Positions 18,989-28,075 are shown, counted from the first letter of the stretch. The stretch is DNA of 64,000 nucleotides from Chitinophaga vietnamensis (GCF_902167635.1 NZ_CABHMS010000008.1:186001-250000); one strand, 5' to 3'. Numbers and translations are program-made. The notes: generated by a model not told the origin, from the letters alone.

Positions 18989-19356
18989 TTTATTTTACAT
19001 TTTAATTTTTAGGAAGACCAAAATTAATATATCATCGCGGGTTTTCATAGTTAATAACGCGTGATTTTTTTTAAATCACCGCTTGTGTTCAAGGGCTCCA
19101 GGGGCGGTAGCACCGCAGTAGCTATCGGTATCTTCCGGATATGATGAAAATAAAGTACTTTTGCCGGCAGGTATTTATATATTTTTTATCTAAATATTTG
19201 ACCTCAAAGGCCTTGCCTGGAGCCGGAAACGGAGGAAAGTAATGGCATAAAAGTTGAGTTAAACTCAGCCCCCTGCGCCGGGAATTTCCAGGCGAAAATT
19301 TGTCAGCGGGCAATCTATTATAATTATTTATATTTGCGCTTCCTAAAAATTTGAAC
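18989..19356. promoter_or_regulatory. Divergent intergenic region, asd / DUF5606 gene
   Basis: This 368-bp gap holds two outward promoters: TAATTTTG on the minus strand (19019-19026) for asd and TATATTTG on the plus strand (19329-19336) for the DUF5606 gene, 21 bp before its ATG. A 78-codon minus-strand frame here has no family features and is not accepted. I see no structured RNA. Confidence 0.5.
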
Positions 19357-20034
19357 ATGCAGTACAGAGAAATTGTTGCAGTAACCGGATTGGGCGGTTT
19401 GTTTCAGTTAGTTGCCAGTAAACAAGATGGCGCCATCGTTAGGTCACTGGAAGATAAGAGCACAAGGTTTGTGTCTTCCCGCGTGCATAATTTTACTCCA
19501 CTGGAAAGTATCGAAGTTTTCACCACCGGTGAAAATGTAAACCTGGCGGAAGTTTTCAAAGCCATGGATGAAAAAGCCACTGCTCACCCACCGGTAGAAG
19601 CAAAGGCCGATAACAATGCGATCAAAAGCTATTTCAAGCAAGTGTTCCCTGAATTCGATGAAGAAAGGGTATACGTGAGCGATATGAAGAAAATGGTGAA
19701 ATGGTTCGGCATTCTCAAAGCCAACGACTTGTTGAAGTTTGAGGAGATCCTGGCCGAAGGCAATGGTGAAGAAGAAGTAGTGGAAGAGGTAGCCGCACCA
19801 GCAACGGAGAAAAAGAAAAAAGCTGCCGCCACACCTGCCGCTGAAGAAGAAACTGAAGTAGCAGAAAAACCTAAAAAGCCACGTGCTAAAAAGGCCGCCA
19901 AAGAAGAAGGTGAAGATGCTGCTGAAGAAAAAGCGCCGAAAAAAGCAAAGGCTAAAAAAGAAGACGCTGCTGCCGATGGTGAAGAACCTAAGAAAGCTGC
20001 CGCCAAGCCACGCAAGAAGAAAACAGAAGAATAA
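19357..20034 (+). CDS. DUF5606 protein with long histone H1-like Lys/Ala/Glu tail
   Basis: A 225-residue protein. Residues 1-140 match the Bacteroidota-specific DUF5606 family ('YREIVAVTGLGGLFQLVASK', 'FVSSRVHNFTPLESIEVFT', 'VYVSDMKKMVKWFGIL'). The remaining ~85-90 residues are low-complexity, alternating acidic runs with 'PKKPRAKKAAK'-type basic blocks that resemble histone H1/AT-hook tails. The tail suggests nucleic-acid or ribosome contact, but this is inference; the family has no known role. The ATG at 19357 is preferred over an upstream TTG. It is monocistronic with its own promoter and terminator. Confidence 0.85.
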   Translation: MQYREIVAVTGLGGLFQLVASKQDGAIVRSLEDKSTRFVSSRVHNFTPLESIEVFTTGENVNLAEVFKAMDEKATAHPPVEAKADNNAIKSYFKQVFPEFDEERVYVSDMKKMVKWFGILKANDLLKFEEILAEGNGEEEVVEEVAAPATEKKKKAAATPAAEEETEVAEKPKKPRAKKAAKEEGEDAAEEKAPKKAKAKKEDAAADGEEPKKAAAKPRKKKTEE

Positions 20035-20083
20035 GCTGTTGCTTGCCTAACAAAATATCAAAATAAAAAAATAACAAAATAAT

Positions 20084-20137
20084 CCAGGCTGCTGTAACCA
20101 GGTAATTTACCTGCCTGCGGAAGCCTGGAATTTTTTA
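20084..20137 (+). terminator. Terminator after the DUF5606 gene
   Basis: CCAGGCT (20084-20090) pairs with AGCCTGG (20122-20128) around an inner AGGTAA / TTACCT stem and is followed by AATTTTTTATTTT. The structure ends 11 bp before the M3 peptidase ATG. Confidence 0.7.
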
Positions 20138-20147
20138 TTTTAGTAAG

Positions 20148-21869
20148 ATGAAGCATTTAAGCGCAGATATACAAAAACTCCCCCGTCACTTTTTACCGGA
20201 AGATTTTCATGTGACCACCTGGGAAACCTTGCAGCCCTATTACGAAGCACTGCAACAAAGGCCAATCACTCATGTGAAAGACCTGGAACAATGGCTGAAA
20301 GATATCAGCGAACTGGAAGCCGTGATCAGCGAAGATGCCGCCTGGCGGCAGATCCGCATGACCTGCGACACTACAGACAAATCGCTCGAAGAGGCATTCG
20401 CCTACTTCTGCATGGAGATACAGCCCAAACTGCAACCCTATGCAGATGCCCTCAATAAAAAGCTCCTCGAAAGCCCCTTCACCAAAGAGCTGGACCAGGA
20501 ACTTTATCACACCTACCTCCGCAGCGTGCGCAAACAGGTAAAACTGTTCCGCGAAGAAAATATTCCGCTACAGGCAGAACTCAGCGTGATGGCCCAGCAA
20601 TACGGCATGGTTGCCGGTAAAATGACCATCAGTATTAACGGTAACGAATACACGCTGCAACAGGCCGCCAAATTCCTGGAAAGCAGCGACCGCAACCTGC
20701 GTGAAGAAGTGTTTTCCAAAACGGCCGCCCGCCGCTTGCAAGACCGCGATACGCTCGACAAACTCTACACTGACCTCGTATTGAAACGCGATCAGGTAGC
20801 CAGGAACGCCGGCTTCGCCAATTACCGCGACTATAAATTTGAAGAGCTGGGCCGCTTCGACTATACCAAGGAAGACTGCTTCCAGTTTCATGATGCCGTG
20901 AAAGCGCACATCGTGCCGCTGTTGCAGCAGCTCCTCGAAAAACAACAACAAAAATTACAGCTCGATACGCTCAGGCCCTGGGATACCGATGCAGAGCCAG
21001 TAGGCGTGGAACCTCTCTCTCCTTTCCACTCTGGCGAAGAGCTGGTAACAAAGGCCATCGCTACTTTCGATGAGTTAGGTCCCTTCTTCGGCAACTGCCT
21101 CCGCGTGATGAAACAGATGGGCCGCCTTGACCTTGAAAGCCGCAAAGGCAAAGCGCCCGGCGGTTACAACTGCCCGCTCGCTGAAACCGGCGTGCCTTTC
21201 ATTTTCATGAATGCGGCCGGACAGATGAAAGACCTCATCACTATGGTACATGAAGGCGGTCACGCTGTGCACTCGTTTCTCAGCCACGACCTGGCCCTCA
21301 GCGCTTTCAAGGAATACCCGATGGAGATCGCAGAAGTAGCCAGCATGAGCATGGAACTCTTTACCATGGATCATTGGCACATCTTTTTCGATGATGCCGA
21401 TCAACTGCGCCGTGCACGCCTGCAACAGCTGGAACGCGCCATCAACATCTTCCCCTGGATCGCCACTATTGATAAATTCCAGCATTGGGTATACGAACAT
21501 CCGCAGCACACCGTGGAAGAGCGTACCGCAAAATGGAATGAGATCATGAGCGAGTTTTCGCCTGCAATTGTTGACTGGAAGGGATTTGAGGCATACCGCT
21601 CCTCTTTCTGGCAGAAACAACTCCACCTGTTTGAAGTGCCTTTCTATTATATTGAATATGGCATTGCGCAACTCGGCGCCATCGCAATGTGGAAGCAGTA
21701 CAAAGAGAACAAACAACAAGCCCTCGATAATTATGTGGCAGCCCTGAGTGCCGGCGCTACCAAAACGTTGCCAGCGCTATATAAAACCGCAGGCATCCGG
21801 TTCGACTTCTCCCCTGCTTACGTGAAAGAGCTGGCTGATTTTGTGAAAGAACAAATAGATTTGTTGTAG
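20148..21869 (+). CDS. M3 family oligoendopeptidase
   Basis: A cytosolic zinc metallopeptidase of 573 residues, the usual length for the PepF/M3B-like group that degrades short peptides. The catalytic 'VHEGGHAVHSFL' (HExxH) is at about residue 368, with a downstream 'EVASMSMELFTMDHW' segment that supplies the third zinc-ligand Glu. The N-terminal half is helical, as in the family. No signal peptide is seen. The gene follows a terminator, so it likely has its own promoter; it converges on the Fur-family gene through a shared hairpin. Confidence 0.93.
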   Translation: MKHLSADIQKLPRHFLPEDFHVTTWETLQPYYEALQQRPITHVKDLEQWLKDISELEAVISEDAAWRQIRMTCDTTDKSLEEAFAYFCMEIQPKLQPYADALNKKLLESPFTKELDQELYHTYLRSVRKQVKLFREENIPLQAELSVMAQQYGMVAGKMTISINGNEYTLQQAAKFLESSDRNLREEVFSKTAARRLQDRDTLDKLYTDLVLKRDQVARNAGFANYRDYKFEELGRFDYTKEDCFQFHDAVKAHIVPLLQQLLEKQQQKLQLDTLRPWDTDAEPVGVEPLSPFHSGEELVTKAIATFDELGPFFGNCLRVMKQMGRLDLESRKGKAPGGYNCPLAETGVPFIFMNAAGQMKDLITMVHEGGHAVHSFLSHDLALSAFKEYPMEIAEVASMSMELFTMDHWHIFFDDADQLRRARLQQLERAINIFPWIATIDKFQHWVYEHPQHTVEERTAKWNEIMSEFSPAIVDWKGFEAYRSSFWQKQLHLFEVPFYYIEYGIAQLGAIAMWKQYKENKQQALDNYVAALSAGATKTLPALYKTAGIRFDFSPAYVKELADFVKEQIDLL

Positions 21870-21883
21870 GATATGCAAGATGA

Positions 21884-21930
21884 AAGCCCTTGAAGCGCTC
21901 AAAGCGTTTCAAGGGCTTCTTCATTTTTTA
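21884..21930. terminator. Bidirectional terminator between peptidase and zur-like gene
   Basis: AAGCCCTTGAAGCGC (21884-21898) pairs with GCGTTTCAAGGGCTT (21904-21918) with one G-T wobble and a 5-nt loop. CTTCATTTTTTAA follows on the plus strand. Confidence 0.78.
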
Positions 21931-21942
21931 ATCGCTTTAATT

Positions 21943-22377
21943 TTATTTACAGGATTTGCAAACCCCGCTCACGACCACTTCTACATTATGCGCTGCAAAC
22001 CCTTTAGGGAGGTGGATTTCAGGCACATCGGTATCGTCGAGGCAAATGGTATTGCCACAATGCTCACATTTGAAATGTACGTGATGATCGTGATGGTCAT
22101 GCTCCGAACATTCCGACTTGCACACGGCATAACGCACGGAAGTGTCGGTAGTCGGTATCTTATGGATGATGCCTTTATCGAGGAAGGTTTGTAAGGTGCG
22201 GTATACAGTTACCCGGTCAAATGATTTGCCGGCCAGCTTTTCAAAGTCGCTGTGCTCCAATGCGCCATTACTTTTCATAAACAGTTCCAGTATTTTGGTC
22301 CTGGTTTCTGTTACGCTCAGTTTACTGTCTCTCAGTAAGGTCGCTATCCTTTCTGCTATTTGTTGTTTGTTGCCCAT
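21943..22377 (-). CDS. zur: Fur-family metalloregulator, probably Zur
   Basis: A 144-residue DNA-binding repressor. The winged helix is in the N-terminal half ('VTETRTKILELF', 'SFDRVTVYRTLQTFLDKGIIHKI', positions 22171-22239). The C-terminal half has a His-rich metal segment ('CSEHDHHDHHVHFKCEHC') and a final 'CKSCK', giving the two CxxC pairs of the structural zinc site. Fur, PerR and Zur cannot be separated by motif alone, but it neighbours merC and a COG0523 GTPase with a strong palindrome at their promoter, which favours zinc. It lies 16 bp downstream of a SCO gene on the same strand, so the two are likely co-transcribed. Confidence 0.82.
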   Translation of the reverse strand: MGNKQQIAERIATLLRDSKLSVTETRTKILELFMKSNGALEHSDFEKLAGKSFDRVTVYRTLQTFLDKGIIHKIPTTDTSVRYAVCKSECSEHDHHDHHVHFKCEHCGNTICLDDTDVPEIHLPKGFAAHNVEVVVSGVCKSCK

Positions 22378-22393
22378 GATGAAAAAAACTCCT

Positions 22394-23020
22394 TTATTCT
22401 TTCATTAATCGGTCAATGTCGTTAATAAGTTTAAATACATCCTGTTGTTTGGTGCCTTCGTACAGGCCACGGATCTGACCATTTTTATCGACCAGTGCAA
22501 ACCATTGGGTGTGCACAAAATCCTCGTCGCCACCGGGTGTGCCATCGTCTACCAGGTACCCCTGGCGGGCAAGGCGGTACAGTTGTTTTTTATCGCCGGT
22601 GAGGAACCACCAGTTCTTTGCATCGGCATTGTGTTTCTGCGCATAGGCTTTCAGCACAGGAACGCTGTCGTGTTCCGGATCTACTGTATGCGACAGAATG
22701 AGAAAGTCCGGGTTGTCTTTATATTTCTCATACACCTTATCCATATTGGCATTCATCTTCGGGCAAATGCCGGTGCAGGTGGTAAAGAAGTATTCCGCAA
22801 CATAAGTTTTGCCTTTTACGTCGGCTTGTGTTCTGGTCTTTCCTTCCTGGTCGGTGAAGGTAAACCCTGGCACCGTATGGCCTGGCGCGCCCAATATGGG
22901 CAGCTTCTCTACGCCGAAAAATGTTCCGCGTTCCCCTTTGATCACATAGCCTGCATATCCCAGAAAAGCCACGCTTAATATCGCAAAGAATATCGTTAAA
23001 ATGATCGCTTTCTTCGACAT
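22394..23020 (-). CDS. SCO1/SenC family copper chaperone-like protein
   Basis: A 208-residue membrane-anchored thioredoxin-fold protein. It has an N-terminal anchor (MSKKAIILTIFFAIL...), the copper-binding 'CTGICPKM' (CxxxC) at about residue 83 and the distal His in 'DEDFVHTQW'. SCO proteins deliver copper or reducing power to the CuA site of cytochrome oxidase. A second SCO gene sits in the cox cluster at 44.4 kb, so this one may serve another role. It is first in an apparent operon with the Zur-like gene. A TACCTTTG box on the minus strand (23050-23057) lies 30 bp upstream. Confidence 0.92.
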   Translation of the reverse strand: MSKKAIILTIFFAILSVAFLGYAGYVIKGERGTFFGVEKLPILGAPGHTVPGFTFTDQEGKTRTQADVKGKTYVAEYFFTTCTGICPKMNANMDKVYEKYKDNPDFLILSHTVDPEHDSVPVLKAYAQKHNADAKNWWFLTGDKKQLYRLARQGYLVDDGTPGGDEDFVHTQWFALVDKNGQIRGLYEGTKQQDVFKLINDIDRLMKE

Positions 23021-23178
23021 AACCTTTATTCCAAAATTTGTTCAATATACAAAGGTAGTGCATACAGAACAGATGCCCAGCAATACCATTTTACTATAGC
23101 CCCTTTTTATTTACACACAACAATTTACAGTTGGTGAAATAAATTATCTCTCACAATACAAATTTACGTAAAAAATTA

Positions 23179-23211
23179 TTTGCAACATTGTTGCAAAATT
23201 ATATAGTTTTG
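23179..23211 (+). promoter_or_regulatory. Candidate Zur operator and promoter of merC-COG0523
   Basis: A perfect 9-1-9 palindrome TTTGCAACATTGTTGCAAA occupies 23179-23197. TAGTTTTG (23204-23211) is the -7 box, so the palindrome covers the -33 region, an ideal repression site. It lies in the divergent gap with the SCO-zur operon and could control both directions. That a Fur-family protein binds it is inferred from location and symmetry. Confidence 0.7.
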
Positions 23212-23231
23212 TGAAGATTGAAATTCGGGAT

Positions 23232-23636
23232 ATGATGAGAGTAAGATTACCGGGCCGGATGAACCTGGATGCGTTGGGTATCGGCGCTTCGTTGCTATGC
23301 GCTATTCATTGTGCGCTGCTGCCATTGCTGATGACGGTATTGCCGCTGTTAGGCGCGGCTATTTTTGAGAACGCGACAGTAGAATATGCTTTGCTGGGCG
23401 CTTCTTTCCTGATCGGGTGCCTGGCGCTGGGCCGCGGCTACTGGCGTACGCACCGCCGTTTGTTGCCCTTGTTATTGTTTGCGGGCGGTTTCAGCCTGCT
23501 GGTATTCGGGCATTTTATGCATGCGGGCAACTGGATACCGCCAGTGATCATCACCGTGGGGGCGGTGGCTATCATCACCGCACACCTGCTCAACCTGCGG
23601 CATTGCAGGCCGGGCGTTCCACACAACCATTCTTAA
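23232..23636 (+). CDS. MerC-domain inner-membrane protein
   Basis: A 134-residue protein with four predicted membrane segments and the MerC-type 'CAIHCALLPLL' with two Cys in the first helix, ending in a His-rich tail ('HCRPGVPHNHS'). MerC proteins take up metal ions such as Hg2+; homologues controlled by Zur-like regulators are thought to move zinc. A GTG at 23211 overlaps the -7 box, so the start is taken at the ATG at 23232 (another follows at 23235). The COG0523 gene begins 12 bp after the stop codon, forming one operon. Confidence 0.85.
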   Translation: MMRVRLPGRMNLDALGIGASLLCAIHCALLPLLMTVLPLLGAAIFENATVEYALLGASFLIGCLALGRGYWRTHRRLLPLLLFAGGFSLLVFGHFMHAGNWIPPVIITVGAVAIITAHLLNLRHCRPGVPHNHS

Positions 23637-23648
23637 ATAATTATACAT

Positions 23649-24833
23649 ATGAAAAAATTGCCAGTAACGGTGCTGAGTGGATTCCTCGGCGCGGGAAAGA
23701 CTACTTTGCTCAATTATGTGCTGCACAATCGCGAAAATCTTCGTGTAGCCGTGATCGTGAATGATATGAGTGAAGTGAATATTGACGCGCGTTTGGTGAA
23801 GAATGAAAACACCCTGCACAAAACGGAAGAACGATTGGTAGAGATGAGCAACGGCTGCATTTGCTGCACGTTGCGGGAAGACCTGTTGAAAGAAGTAGAG
23901 CAGCTGGCGCGCGAGCAACGCTTCGATTACCTGCTGATCGAGTCTACAGGCATCTCGGAGCCGCTGCCCGTGGCGCAAACCTTCTGTTACCAGGATGAAG
24001 CCAATGGCATCGACCTGAGCGCCGTGAGCCAGCTGGATACGCTGGTGACCGTAGTAGACGCCTACAATTTCCTGCGCGACTACAGCAGTGTGGACCTGTT
24101 GCGCGACAAAGGCCTCACCGAAGATAACGGCGACGCACGTACGATTGTAAATCTCCTTACAGACCAGGTGGAATTTGCCAATGTGATCGTGCTCAACAAA
24201 TGCGACCTCGTTACCCAAGCAGACCTGGGCGCGTTGAAGTCCGTACTGCGCAAACTCAACGCCAGCGCCAGGATCGTAGAGGCCGTGAAAGGCCAGGTGC
24301 CGCTCGCCGATATCCTCAACACCGGCCTGTTCGATTTTGAAACTACTTCTCAAAGTGCAGGCTGGCAGGCAGAACTGGAACAGGAGCATACGCCTGAAAC
24401 AGAGGAGTATGGCATTTCATCATTTGTATACCGCAGCCGCAAGCCTTTCCATCCAAAACGTTTCTGGGAGTATCTCAACGAACGCTGGCCAGGTAATATC
24501 ATCCGCAGTAAGGGATTGTTCTGGCTGGCCTCCCGCCCCAAAGTAGCGCTCAACTGGAGCCAGGCCGGCGGCTCGCTCCGCGCCGAAAAGGCCGGCTACT
24601 GGTGGTGCGCCATCCCGCGGGAACGCTGGCAGATGGACGAAGAAACCTATCAACTCGTTACCACCCGCTGGGACGAACGCTTCGCGGATCGCTATAACGA
24701 ATTGGTGATCATTGGCCAGGACCTCGATGCACACGCGATCATCATGGACCTGGAAAGCTGCCTCTGTACAGAGAAAGAGATACGGCAGTACCAGGTAGGT
24801 TATGCTTTCTATGATCCGTTTCCTTTGGATTAA
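23649..24833 (+). CDS. COG0523 GTP-binding metallochaperone (ZigA/YciC-like)
   Basis: A 394-residue CobW/G3E family GTPase. Visible motifs: Walker A '[15 protein letters not shown]' near residue 12, the metal-binding 'GCICCT' (CxCC) at about 75, 'VLNKCDL' G4 at about 180, and a C-terminal CobW_C domain ('[13 protein letters not shown]', '[12 protein letters not shown]'). Proteins of this type act during zinc shortage and pass metal to client enzymes at the cost of GTP. It is the second gene of the merC operon behind the candidate Zur operator, which fits that role. Confidence 0.92.
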   Translation: MKKLPVTVLSGFLGAGKTTLLNYVLHNRENLRVAVIVNDMSEVNIDARLVKNENTLHKTEERLVEMSNGCICCTLREDLLKEVEQLAREQRFDYLLIESTGISEPLPVAQTFCYQDEANGIDLSAVSQLDTLVTVVDAYNFLRDYSSVDLLRDKGLTEDNGDARTIVNLLTDQVEFANVIVLNKCDLVTQADLGALKSVLRKLNASARIVEAVKGQVPLADILNTGLFDFETTSQSAGWQAELEQEHTPETEEYGISSFVYRSRKPFHPKRFWEYLNERWPGNIIRSKGLFWLASRPKVALNWSQAGGSLRAEKAGYWWCAIPRERWQMDEETYQLVTTRWDERFADRYNELVIIGQDLDAHAIIMDLESCLCTEKEIRQYQVGYAFYDPFPLD

Positions 24834-24889
24834 TTTAGACTAACCTAAAAAATAATTAAAGTATGTTTAAAAAATATCTTCTAGCTTTG
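24834..24889 (+). promoter_or_regulatory. DtxR/IdeR-like palindrome and promoter of the TonB receptor
   Basis: TTTAGACTAACCTAAA at 24834-24849 is an inverted repeat (TTTAG...CTAAA) resembling the TTAGGnTAnnCTAA pattern of DtxR/IdeR/MntR-type regulators. It starts directly after the COG0523 stop codon. TAGCTTTG at 24882-24889 is a -7 match. This differs from the TTTGCAACA palindrome upstream, so the receptor may respond to iron or manganese rather than zinc. Confidence 0.45.
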
Positions 24890-24965
24890 TAAAAATATTA
24901 TTCCGAGAACCCATTGTTACTATCCTGAAAACCTGACCCTGTCAACTGTTTTTTAAATAATGCTA

Positions 24966-27416
24966 ATGAAGAAGATTTTTACATCGCTACTATTGTTGTA
25001 TTGCATTTCGGCAAGCGCACAACAGCTGGTGATCAAGGGTAAAATACTGAGCCATGGCAAGCCCCTGGCCTTTGCCAACGTGGCCATCCCCGCCCTGCAT
25101 GCCGGCGCCATCACTGATGAAAAAGGCACTTTCCAGATACAACACATTACCCCCGGCAACTATGAGATCCGGGTATCCATGCTGGGATACCAAACACAGA
25201 TCATTTATAAAAACATGACGGCGGGCACTGTGATCTTACCGGACATCTACCTGGAAGAAGACCAGTCGAAGCTCGAAGAGATTGTAGTAACGGGCGTTTC
25301 GCGCGCTACGGCGGTTCGCAAAAATCCGGTTCCCATTGCCGTGATCGGCAAACGGGAAATGAATATGAATGTCAACAATAACCTGATCGATGCCATCACC
25401 AAAGGAGTGCCCGGCGTGAGTGCCGTTACCACAGGGCCTAATATCTCCAAACCCTTTATCCGCGGACTTGGCTACAACCGCGTGCTCACCCTCTTCGACG
25501 GCGTAAGGCAGGAAGGGCAGCAATGGGGAGATGAACACGGTATAGAGATAGACCAGTATGGCGTAGGCCGCGCGGAAGTGGTGAAAGGCCCTGCCAGTCT
25601 TACTTACGGCTCCGATGCTCTTGCCGGCGTGATCAATATGATACCGGATATTCCCAATGTAGCTTCAGGCGCCTTGAAAGGCAGCTTCCTCGCCGATTAT
25701 CACACCAACAATGGAATGATCGGATCATCGCTGGGCCTGGCCTGGCGTACGGGCGACTGGAAATACGCGGCCAGAGGCACTTACAAGGCGGCGCATAATT
25801 ATCAGAACAGTGTGGATGGTTATGTATATGGCACCGCTTTCAGGGAGTATAATCTGTCGGCCCTCGCGAGGGTCGATAAATCCTGGGGCCATTCGCAATG
25901 GGGCGCTACTTTGTATGACAACATGCAGGAAATCCCCGACGGCAGCCGCGATTCGCTCACGCGCAAATTTACGCGGCAGGTAAAAGAATCCGGCGCCGAT
26001 GATATCCGCAACCGCCCCATTGTGCCGGATGATGAATTGCATACCTATCGTATCAACCCGCTGCATCAGCGCATACAACATTACCGTGTGTACAATCACA
26101 CGCAATACGACAACCTTTCGTTTACGCTGGGCGCACAGCAGAGCATCCGCCGGGAGTATAACCATCCCGAAGTACCCGTGCAGCCTGGCTTGTACGTGGT
26201 GCTCAATACCTTCAACTACGATGTGCGCTATAATCTTCCTACGGTGTCGGGCATTGAAACAACGGTGGGCGTAAATGGAATGTATCAATCCAACAAAAGT
26301 AAAAACGCTACTGATTTCCCTATTCCGGATTATCATCTCTTCGATATCGGTGGATTCTTTTTTGCAAAGAAAACCTTTGGAAAGGTAGATCTGTCGGGAG
26401 GTTTGCGTTATGACCACCGCTATATCAACTGGAAAGATTTTTATGTGGGAGAGAACAAGCAGCATGGTTTTGACCAACATGTGCAACTCCCTGATACAGC
26501 GGGCGCGCGCTTGCAGTTCCCGGCTTTCCGGCATACTTATACCGGTATCTCCGGTAGTTTGGGCGCCACCTGGAACATTACAGAGCGTGTATTGCTGAAA
26601 GCAAATATTGCGAGAGGCTACCGCGCGCCGAACATCACGGAGATCGGCTCCAATGGCCTTGATCCCGGTGCGCATATTGTATATCTTGGCAACCGTAACT
26701 TCAAGCCGGAGTTCAGCTTGCAGGAAGATATAGGCTTGCTCGCTTACCTGCCCGATCTGGACCTGAGTGTAGAGGTCTTTAATAATAACATCGACAACTA
26801 CATCTACCAGGCACGCCTATACGATAATAATGGTGATCCGGTGGTGATCGTACCGGGCAATACTACTTACAGCTACCAGCAATCACGGGCGCGGCTTTAT
26901 GGTGCGGAAGTGAGTGTGAACCTGCATCCGCGGGTGCTGAAGTGGCTTAGCTGGAATAACAGTGCCGCCTATACGGAGGGGCTGAACCGCAATGATGCAT
27001 TGATAAAGAAAAACGGCGATGCCGCGCGTTACCTGCCTTTCATACCGCCATTCCATTTCCGCTCCGAGCTGCGGGCTACCGCCAGTGGCAGCTATGGCAT
27101 CTTTTCACATGCTTATGGCCGTGTAGAGCTGGATGCTTTTGCAGCACAGTCGCATTTCTACGGTGTGGACCGTACAGAAACCTACACCCCCGGTTACACG
27201 TTGATCAATGTGGGAGCGGGTTCCGGCATTATTAACAGGAAAGGGAAAAATCTCTTTGATATCTTCTTACAACTGGATAATGTGTTCGACGTGGCTTACC
27301 AGGCCAATATGAACAGGCTGAAATATTTCGAATATTACAGCGCCTCTCCCAACGGCCGTTCCGGCATTTACAATATGGGGCGCAATTTCAGTGTGAAGGT
27401 GATCGTGCCTTTTTAG
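24966..27416 (+). CDS. TonB-dependent receptor (metal-type)
   Basis: An outer-membrane active transporter of 816 residues. Order: signal peptide (MKKIFTSLLLLY...SASAQ), carboxypeptidase regulatory-like domain at about 20-100 ('HGKPLAFANVAIP', 'ITPGNYEIRVSMLGYQ'), plug domain at about 110-230 ('GVPGVSAVTTGPNISKPFIR', 'ADVVKGPASLTYG'-like segment reading AEVVKGPASLTYGSDAL), and a 22-strand barrel ending in Phe. 'RAPNITEIGSNGLDPG' followed by 'GNRNFKPE' is reminiscent of ZnuD-type and related metal receptors; the substrate is inferred. It is separated by 132 bp from the COG0523 gene and has its own promoter and palindrome. Its last four bases overlap the convergent gene. Confidence 0.92.
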   Translation: MKKIFTSLLLLYCISASAQQLVIKGKILSHGKPLAFANVAIPALHAGAITDEKGTFQIQHITPGNYEIRVSMLGYQTQIIYKNMTAGTVILPDIYLEEDQSKLEEIVVTGVSRATAVRKNPVPIAVIGKREMNMNVNNNLIDAITKGVPGVSAVTTGPNISKPFIRGLGYNRVLTLFDGVRQEGQQWGDEHGIEIDQYGVGRAEVVKGPASLTYGSDALAGVINMIPDIPNVASGALKGSFLADYHTNNGMIGSSLGLAWRTGDWKYAARGTYKAAHNYQNSVDGYVYGTAFREYNLSALARVDKSWGHSQWGATLYDNMQEIPDGSRDSLTRKFTRQVKESGADDIRNRPIVPDDELHTYRINPLHQRIQHYRVYNHTQYDNLSFTLGAQQSIRREYNHPEVPVQPGLYVVLNTFNYDVRYNLPTVSGIETTVGVNGMYQSNKSKNATDFPIPDYHLFDIGGFFFAKKTFGKVDLSGGLRYDHRYINWKDFYVGENKQHGFDQHVQLPDTAGARLQFPAFRHTYTGISGSLGATWNITERVLLKANIARGYRAPNITEIGSNGLDPGAHIVYLGNRNFKPEFSLQEDIGLLAYLPDLDLSVEVFNNNIDNYIYQARLYDNNGDPVVIVPGNTTYSYQQSRARLYGAEVSVNLHPRVLKWLSWNNSAAYTEGLNRNDALIKKNGDAARYLPFIPPFHFRSELRATASGSYGIFSHAYGRVELDAFAAQSHFYGVDRTETYTPGYTLINVGAGSGIINRKGKNLFDIFLQLDNVFDVAYQANMNRLKYFEYYSASPNGRSGIYNMGRNFSVKVIVPF

Positions 27417-28075
27417 TGGAGGTTCATCCCGATCTTCACGCCTATCTGCAAGCTGGGGAGTACGCTTACCATAGTGCCGTCGTTGAGCTGCACGGCGCCA
27501 TTGTTATCGTGGTAGGAATGGTAGGTGTACACCTTGCTGCGGACGCCGATGCCAACGAAGGGATCGATGATGAGTTTGTCTTTCGTGAACTGGCGGCCCA
27601 GCAGGATTTGCAGGCCGTATACGTTTTTATCGCCGGAGTTGGTATAAGTGGCCCTGTTGATGGTAACGTCTTCGTTGGGATAAAAAACTCTTTTATAGAA
27701 AAGGATCGGTTCGAAGTAGGTGCCGGCAGCGCGGGAGGGCGCGGTTTCGCGGGAGATGAGGTACCAGCGGATACCAGCGCGGAAGCCAAGTCCGCGGCCA
27801 TCCACGAATTGCCCGGTGCTGAGATCGGGTTTCTTCTGTCCGAAATCTATTTTTTTCGTGAGCACATAATCCGGATAATCTGTGTAGATACCACTTACGC
27901 CCAATTCGAGGCTGATCTTGCTGGTGAGTTCCTGTTCGAGGTAAACATCCAGCTCATTGATGAGGGTAGTTGGATTGACCTTGATATAGGTGTTTCTGTG
28001 GAAACGTTTATCGTCCTGCGCGTAGGTATGAAGGAGCGAACAACAGCAAATCAAGAGGAGTAGTATCTTTTTCAT
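27413..28075 (-). CDS. Outer-membrane protein of unknown function
   Basis: A 220-residue protein with a signal peptide (MKKILLLLICCCSLLHTYAQ). The remainder alternates strands and turns as in small outer-membrane barrels ('KVNPTTLINELDVYLEQELT', 'GFRAGIRWYLI', 'LQILLGRQF', 'VLPSLQIGVKIG'). It is DUF3575-like in appearance, but I do not assign a family. The start at 28075 is chosen for the signal peptide; the frame extends upstream without one. Its 3' end overlaps the convergent TonB-receptor gene by four bases. Confidence 0.7.
   Translation of the reverse strand: MKKILLLLICCCSLLHTYAQDDKRFHRNTYIKVNPTTLINELDVYLEQELTSKISLELGVSGIYTDYPDYVLTKKIDFGQKKPDLSTGQFVDGRGLGFRAGIRWYLISRETAPSRAAGTYFEPILFYKRVFYPNEDVTINRATYTNSGDKNVYGLQILLGRQFTKDKLIIDPFVGIGVRSKVYTYHSYHDNNGAVQLNDGTMVSVLPSLQIGVKIGMNLH

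Noticed and set aside
19122-19358. A 78-codon minus-strand ORF upstream of the DUF5606 gene
   Set aside because: No family features and its start lies within the promoter and start codon of the divergent gene.
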